A DNA stretch of 64,000 nt from contig CALDUL010000024.1 in assembly GCA_937923575.1 (NCBI GenBank), positions 1 through 64,000 on the forward strand, in the 5' to 3' direction. The notes below the pieces were generated by a model, which did not search any database, had not been told where the DNA came from, and saw only the letters and a list, made by a program, of their open reading frames with translations. Numbering within the stretch: position 1 is the first letter of the stretch; every line of letters begins with the position of its first letter. The position numbers and the translations under genes were made by a program. Shown here piece by piece: positions 63,354 through 64,000 of the stretch. The stretch comes from an uncultured Algimonas sp. GTDB lineage: Bacteria > Pseudomonadota > Alphaproteobacteria > Caulobacterales > Maricaulaceae.

Positions 63354-63411
63354 ACGCTTAGAAGCGTTCTTCCTTTTGCAATGGCAAAAGGGGCGGCGGT
63401 TCGTCAACCGC
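63354..63411. repeat. Three consecutive inverted repeats in the receptor leader
   Basis: Three perfect dyads follow one another upstream of the alginate receptor gene. They are ACGCTT-AG-AAGCGT (63354-63367), CCTTTTGC-AATG-GCAAAAGG (63372-63391) and GCGGTT-CGTC-AACCGC (63396-63411). None is followed by a clear T-run on the minus strand. They could be RNA hairpins in the leader, a terminator for the upstream regulator gene, or protein sites. Confidence 0.55.
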
Positions 63412-63418
63412 TCTTTGC

Positions 63419-63440
63419 TACCAATTCAATATGATTGGTA
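63419..63440. promoter_or_regulatory. Dyad operator TACCAAT-N8-ATTGGTA upstream of the alginate receptor
   Basis: Perfect 7-base arms flank an 8-base spacer between the receptor gene and the partial GntR/FCD gene, 91 bases before the receptor start. The left arm continues as ACCAATTC, the word found in the other two uronate promoters. The shape fits a dimeric GntR/FCD operator. Confidence 0.6.
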
Positions 63441-63453
63441 GGACCAGTGCGAG

Positions 63454-64000
63454 CTAGGTGAGCTCGTGCATGATGGTGAAGCGCGCCCGGCTCTCGCTCG
63501 CCTTGCGCTGAACCTCGCGGTAGGCGGCTTCCTCGGACTCTTGGAGCAGCGCATCGATCATGCGCGTGAAATGGGCGCGCATGGCGGTGCGGGCGGCCGC
63601 GGAGTCGCGATTGCGCAGGGCGGTAACGATAGCCTGATGCTCGTCCTCGCGGTGGCTGGCGTCCCGGTCGCAAACCGTCCGATAGACGTTCTGCAACTGC
63701 GCGGCCTCCGTTCGCATTTTCCACATGCTGTCGATGACAAAGGTGATGGCGTGATTGTTCGTCGCGCGGGCGATAACGTTGTGAAAAGCCTCATCCGCTT
63801 CGTCCGGGCCCATGGGCGAACCGTCGAGATCGCATGTCTCCTTGCCCGACATGATGGCGATGAGATGCTCCAGATGAGCGATGGATTCGTTCGTGATGAT
63901 CGGCGCGGCCAGGGCACATGCCTCGGCTTCGAACAGAGCGCGTGCTTCGGTCAGTTCGAACGGCCCCACTTTGGGCAGACCGTTGAGCGCGAGATTGCCG
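63454..64000 (-). CDS. GntR-family FCD-domain regulator, N-terminus beyond window
   Basis: The stop is at 63454 and the frame is open to the window edge, so about 182 C-terminal residues are visible; the tracked GTG at 63969 is internal. The FCD domain begins at VGPFELTEARALFEAEACALAA and shows ligand regions DEAFHNVIARATNN, DEHQAIVTALRNRDSAAARTAMRAHFTRMI. The winged-helix part lies outside. It is encoded just upstream of the alginate operon in the same direction, with a dyad operator between, so it probably regulates alginate use. It is a paralogue of the regulator at 43632. Confidence 0.85.
   Translation of the reverse strand, partial: GNLALNGLPKVGPFELTEARALFEAEACALAAPIITNESIAHLEHLIAIMSGKETCDLDGSPMGPDEADEAFHNVIARATNNHAITFVIDSMWKMRTEAAQLQNVYRTVCDRDASHREDEHQAIVTALRNRDSAAARTAMRAHFTRMIDALLQESEEAAYREVQRKASESRARFTIMHELT

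Noticed and set aside
1-64000. tRNA, rRNA, CRISPR, IS elements
   Set aside because: No repeat-spacer arrays, transposase or integrase motifs, tRNA-like cloverleaf or rRNA-like stretches were recognised on reading both strands.

Overview
The window looks like a chromosomal segment from a marine, seaweed-associated alphaproteobacterium, probably of the Hyphomonadaceae/Caulobacterales kind. This is inferred from Caulobacter/Xanthomonas-type TonB-dependent receptors, a ManD-type mannonate dehydratase, a high GC content and several algal-carbohydrate loci. No rRNA, tRNA, CRISPR array, transposase or integrase was found. Nearly all of the sequence is coding.

Layout. (1) 1-5480, minus strand: an operon of DUF4956 membrane protein, CotH-like kinase with a beta-helix domain, VTC-type polyphosphate-polymerase-fold protein, a secreted protein ending in an ILEI-like domain, and the start of another exported protein. 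(2) 5641-18668: a surface-polysaccharide locus. It holds a protein with three DUF4214-like repeats, a Wzt/Wzm ABC exporter, a 1238-residue sulfotransferase/coiled-coil/double-GT2 fusion, and the four dTDP-L-rhamnose genes (rfbC, rfbD, rfbA, rfbB). A pyrophosphatase lipoprotein and a DUF2793/beta-helix protein on the opposite strand interrupt the rfb genes. (3) 18669-19295: a gap with a decayed short-chain dehydrogenase fragment. (4) 19296-31099: an alpha-galactoside locus with an SSS symporter, a cytoplasmic GH36 alpha-galactosidase, a TonB receptor, glpD, glpR, galT and galK. GlpR-operator-like sites lie before glpD, before galT and before the receptor.

(5) 31323-35457: an ABC-F ATPase, an Nramp-related transporter lacking the usual metal motifs, and an AGE-family epimerase. 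(6) 35449-51205: a uronate locus with an alginate_lyase-fold polysaccharide lyase, KduI, DUF4861 lipoprotein, GH105, a complete TRAP transporter, KduD, a GntR/FCD regulator, UxaC, a fructuronate-reductase-type enzyme, ManD and a GH2 lipoprotein. (7) 51306-64000: an alginate operon with a TonB receptor, PL6, PL17, an ExuT-like MFS carrier, a beta-hydroxyacid dehydrogenase (probable DEH reductase), a hydratase/FAH-fold enzyme and KDG kinase. It is preceded by a second, partial GntR/FCD regulator.

How the parts work together. Unsaturated uronates (KduI/KduD), saturated glucuronate (UxaC/UxuB/ManD) and alginate monomer (DEH reductase) all converge on 2-keto-3-deoxygluconate, which the single KdgK phosphorylates. 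KDPG aldolase is not in the window. A shared ACCAATTC-type motif lies upstream of the three uronate/alginate transcription units.

The most interesting hypothesis is region 4. GlpR and GlpD sit together with an intracellular alpha-galactosidase and galK/galT, which is what uptake and splitting of an alpha-galactosyl-glycerol would need. Floridoside, the red-algal osmolyte, and galactolipid head groups are the obvious candidates. This is inference from gene content and operator-like sequences and has not been shown.
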